DNA of 7,553 nucleotides from an uncultured Lachnospiraceae bacterium (GTDB taxonomy: Bacteria > Bacillota > Clostridia > Lachnospirales > Lachnospiraceae). Every line of letters starts with the position of its first letter. Within the stretch, counting starts at the first letter, position 1. Below the pieces are notes generated by a model. It saw only the letters and a program-made list of their open reading frames with translations. It did no database searches and was not told the DNA's origin. Location: positions 1 through 7,553 of the forward strand of contig CAUCWU010000109.1 in assembly GCA_958446555.1 (NCBI GenBank). Direction: 5' to 3'. The translations under genes and the position numbers were made by a program. Below are positions 5,888 through 7,553 of the stretch, piece after piece.

Positions 5888-7553
5888 TTATTTCTCCACC
5901 GGTGTCGGTCTGGACCAGTCGAATACCAATCTTGAATCAATCAGTGCTGACAGACGATCGACTGCGCCGGAAGCCGGATCTACATAGGAGCTGATTGCCT
6001 CCCACATACGCTGTCCATCTACGTTTGCACGACCCATACGGAAATATTCTGTTCCTAACTGTGTCCATCCAAGATTGGAATCGACACTGCAGAAATAGCT
6101 AAAGCCAAGCTGCTTTAACAACTGATACTTTGCATTGTTCGGATCGTAGCCTCTCCAAGAACCTTCGTAGAGATCTTCTCCCTGTGGATAAATGATGATG
6201 TCCACATCGCCTAAAAGTGGCTTTACCTCGCGATCCCACAAAAGGGCATCAGACTCGAAGCGCTCATAGGAACCAGAATCACCAACCTTATTGTGGCCCC
6301 AAGTATGGCTTGCAAACAACCATCCGTCATCGCGGCAAGCCTGTGCAACCTGCTTTGCACTCTCCTTATCCTGCTCGATGTTTGGATTTTCCTGATACAT
6401 CGTCTGCTTTTTCTTTGTATTGTTCTCTAGATTCCAAGAGAAGTATTCGCCAAAATAATCGCAGTTACTGTTATACCAGAAATCACTGGTACGATATCCA
6501 AAAATCCCCTCATATCCAGTCAATGCAATGATACCCTTTGCACCGCGGTAGGAAAAGTCTGGGTGTGTCTCGATAAAGTCGTCCAAAATCGGAACCACAT
6601 CATAGGAACCATAGATCACACTGCCGTCCGGATTGGTGTACTCACTTGTTGGCTTCCCATCCTCGCCGACAACAAGCTTGCTGGCGAAACCATGACCTGT
6701 CATGTACTCATAGTAGCTGACATCATCAACTGATAAAACAAATGGCTTTTTGCCTGCTGGTAAATAGATTGGCTGATGCTTCATCACCTGAGTGCCGTCT
6801 GCCTGTGTCTCATAGGATGCAACATCATAGATGCTGACAAGCACATAGCCTCTGGTGTACATCTCCTCAAGAATACGGCAGAACTCATCTACAGTAGTCA
6901 TAACATAGTTGTAATCCTTGACCTTATTCATGCCGTCCTGCTTGCTGATCGCGATGTTGTCATCAAATGCTCTGCTAGTATCAACTACTAATGTATGGAA
7001 GAAGATGTGAGGGATTGTGCTGTTATCTGCGTAAACAACAGCCTCGCTCTTTCTCTGCTCATAATCGGCAATCGCTGCTGTATAGGCAGCATTGCTCTCG
7101 TAACCAGATACTGACTGAATCTTTGCGATCGCGCCATCATAGTCATACATTGCTGCTAAGTAGTTTGCATCATCCAACACGGTGTCGCCTGTCTTTTCAA
7201 GCACATACTCCCATGCTGGTTCTGTCTCCATGGAACCCGGTTCGCGAGCTGGGATCACCATATTGCCGTTTGCATCGGTTTCATAGGTCTGTGGCTCCAT
7301 CATCGTCGGCTGTCCTGCTGCCTCACTCTGACCTGCCACTTCCTGTGACTGTGCTGCCTGTGACTGGACAGCCTCAGTCTGATTTTCCTCATCAGCTGCT
7401 GCACTTGTCTGTGCCACTTCCTGCGTATCAGCTGGAACCGTTTGAGATACCGTCTGAACATTATTTCCACCAAATCCGACTGTCTCACCATTTCCGACAC
7501 GGATGAGCTGCAAGATTAAAACGCCAAGTACAGCAAACAAAAGGATCAGAACG
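5888..7553 (-). CDS. Membrane-anchored polysaccharide-deacetylase-like protein (5' end outside window)
   Basis: Probably an extracytoplasmic enzyme removing acetyl groups from a cell-wall or surface polysaccharide; this is inferred from motifs. The frame is open to the right edge, so the TTG at 7540 is not a safe start; numbering here begins there. A hydrophobic segment (VLILLFAVLGVLILQLIRVG) forms a signal-anchor helix, followed by a Gln/Ala/Glu/Ser-rich stalk at about 28-80. Residues 120-165 look helical. The NodB-like domain begins near IPHIFFHTLVVD at 176: SVDDVSYY at 270-277 in place of TFDDG, HTWGH at 412-416 for the HxxxH metal site, and YPQGED at 451-456 at the usual RxPYG position. 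The Asp pair and both His are kept. About 140 residues separate the first two motifs, more than in compact NodB domains. The C-terminal SRLVFDWSRPTPVEK completes the gene. Loss of activity is possible. Confidence 0.75.
   Translation of the reverse strand, partial: VLILLFAVLGVLILQLIRVGNGETVGFGGNNVQTVSQTVPADTQEVAQTSAAADEENQTEAVQSQAAQSQEVAGQSEAAGQPTMMEPQTYETDANGNMVIPAREPGSMETEPAWEYVLEKTGDTVLDDANYLAAMYDYDGAIAKIQSVSGYESNAAYTAAIADYEQRKSEAVVYADNSTIPHIFFHTLVVDTSRAFDDNIAISKQDGMNKVKDYNYVMTTVDEFCRILEEMYTRGYVLVSIYDVASYETQADGTQVMKHQPIYLPAGKKPFVLSVDDVSYYEYMTGHGFASKLVVGEDGKPTSEYTNPDGSVIYGSYDVVPILDDFIETHPDFSYRGAKGIIALTGYEGIFGYRTSDFWYNSNCDYFGEYFSWNLENNTKKKQTMYQENPNIEQDKESAKQVAQACRDDGWLFASHTWGHNKVGDSGSYERFESDALLWDREVKPLLGDVDIIIYPQGEDLYEGSWRGYDPNNAKYQLLKQLGFSYFCSVDSNLGWTQLGTEYFRMGRANVDGQRMWEAISSYVDPASGAVDRLSALIDSRLVFDWSRPTPVEK

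Noticed and set aside
6991..7506. A 171-codon open frame on the plus strand
   Set aside because: It lies antisense to the stalk and front part of the deacetylase gene; its His/Ser/Leu/Arg-rich composition is that of a shadow frame, and no ribosome site or known motif was seen.
7538..7540. TTG at 7540 as the start of the deacetylase gene
   Set aside because: The frame continues to the window edge with hydrophobic residues that complete the anchor helix, so the true start lies outside.

Overview
The window suggests a low-to-moderate GC Gram-positive Clostridia-type genome, probably Lachnospiraceae. The grounds are GGAGG-type ribosome sites, tight gene packing, an FtsX-type ABC exporter, a lipoprotein-like or membrane-anchored deacetylase with a Gln/Ala-rich stalk, and a clostridial-looking RluA enzyme. 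This placement is inference from gene style; no marker gene is present. Five protein-coding genes fill almost all of the window, and two of them run off its ends. No tRNA, rRNA, CRISPR array, transposase or phage gene was seen.

Left part, plus strand (2-1501): the C-terminal two thirds of an EamA/DMT-type membrane transporter, then, after 45 bases, a complete RluA-family pseudouridine synthase, likely on the same transcript. This pair converges on the rest of the window, which is all on the minus strand. Only 50 bases separate the converging stops, and no clear terminator is visible there.

Middle, minus strand (1552-4600): a two-gene ABC exporter. The ATPase gene (4520-3822) and the 758-residue FtsX-type permease gene (3828-1552) overlap in an ATGGTAA junction, so they are probably translationally coupled. 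A good sigma-A promoter (TTGTTT, 17 bases, TATAAT) lies upstream. Two short palindromes lie on its -10 and start-site region and look like operators. No regulator or sensor kinase gene is in the window.

Right part, minus strand (4666-7553): a membrane-anchored, divergent polysaccharide-deacetylase-like protein (5' end missing) is followed by an M24B Xaa-Pro peptidase. The peptidase gene ends in an intrinsic terminator whose descending arm and T-tract contain the -35 box of the ABC promoter. Between deacetylase and peptidase lies a 133-base, GC-rich, highly self-complementary leader with mutually exclusive hairpins, one of which could reach the peptidase ribosome site. This leader and the terminator/promoter overlap are the least ordinary parts of the window. 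The coding content otherwise looks like housekeeping and envelope genes, and I do not see a clear new defence or biosynthetic system.
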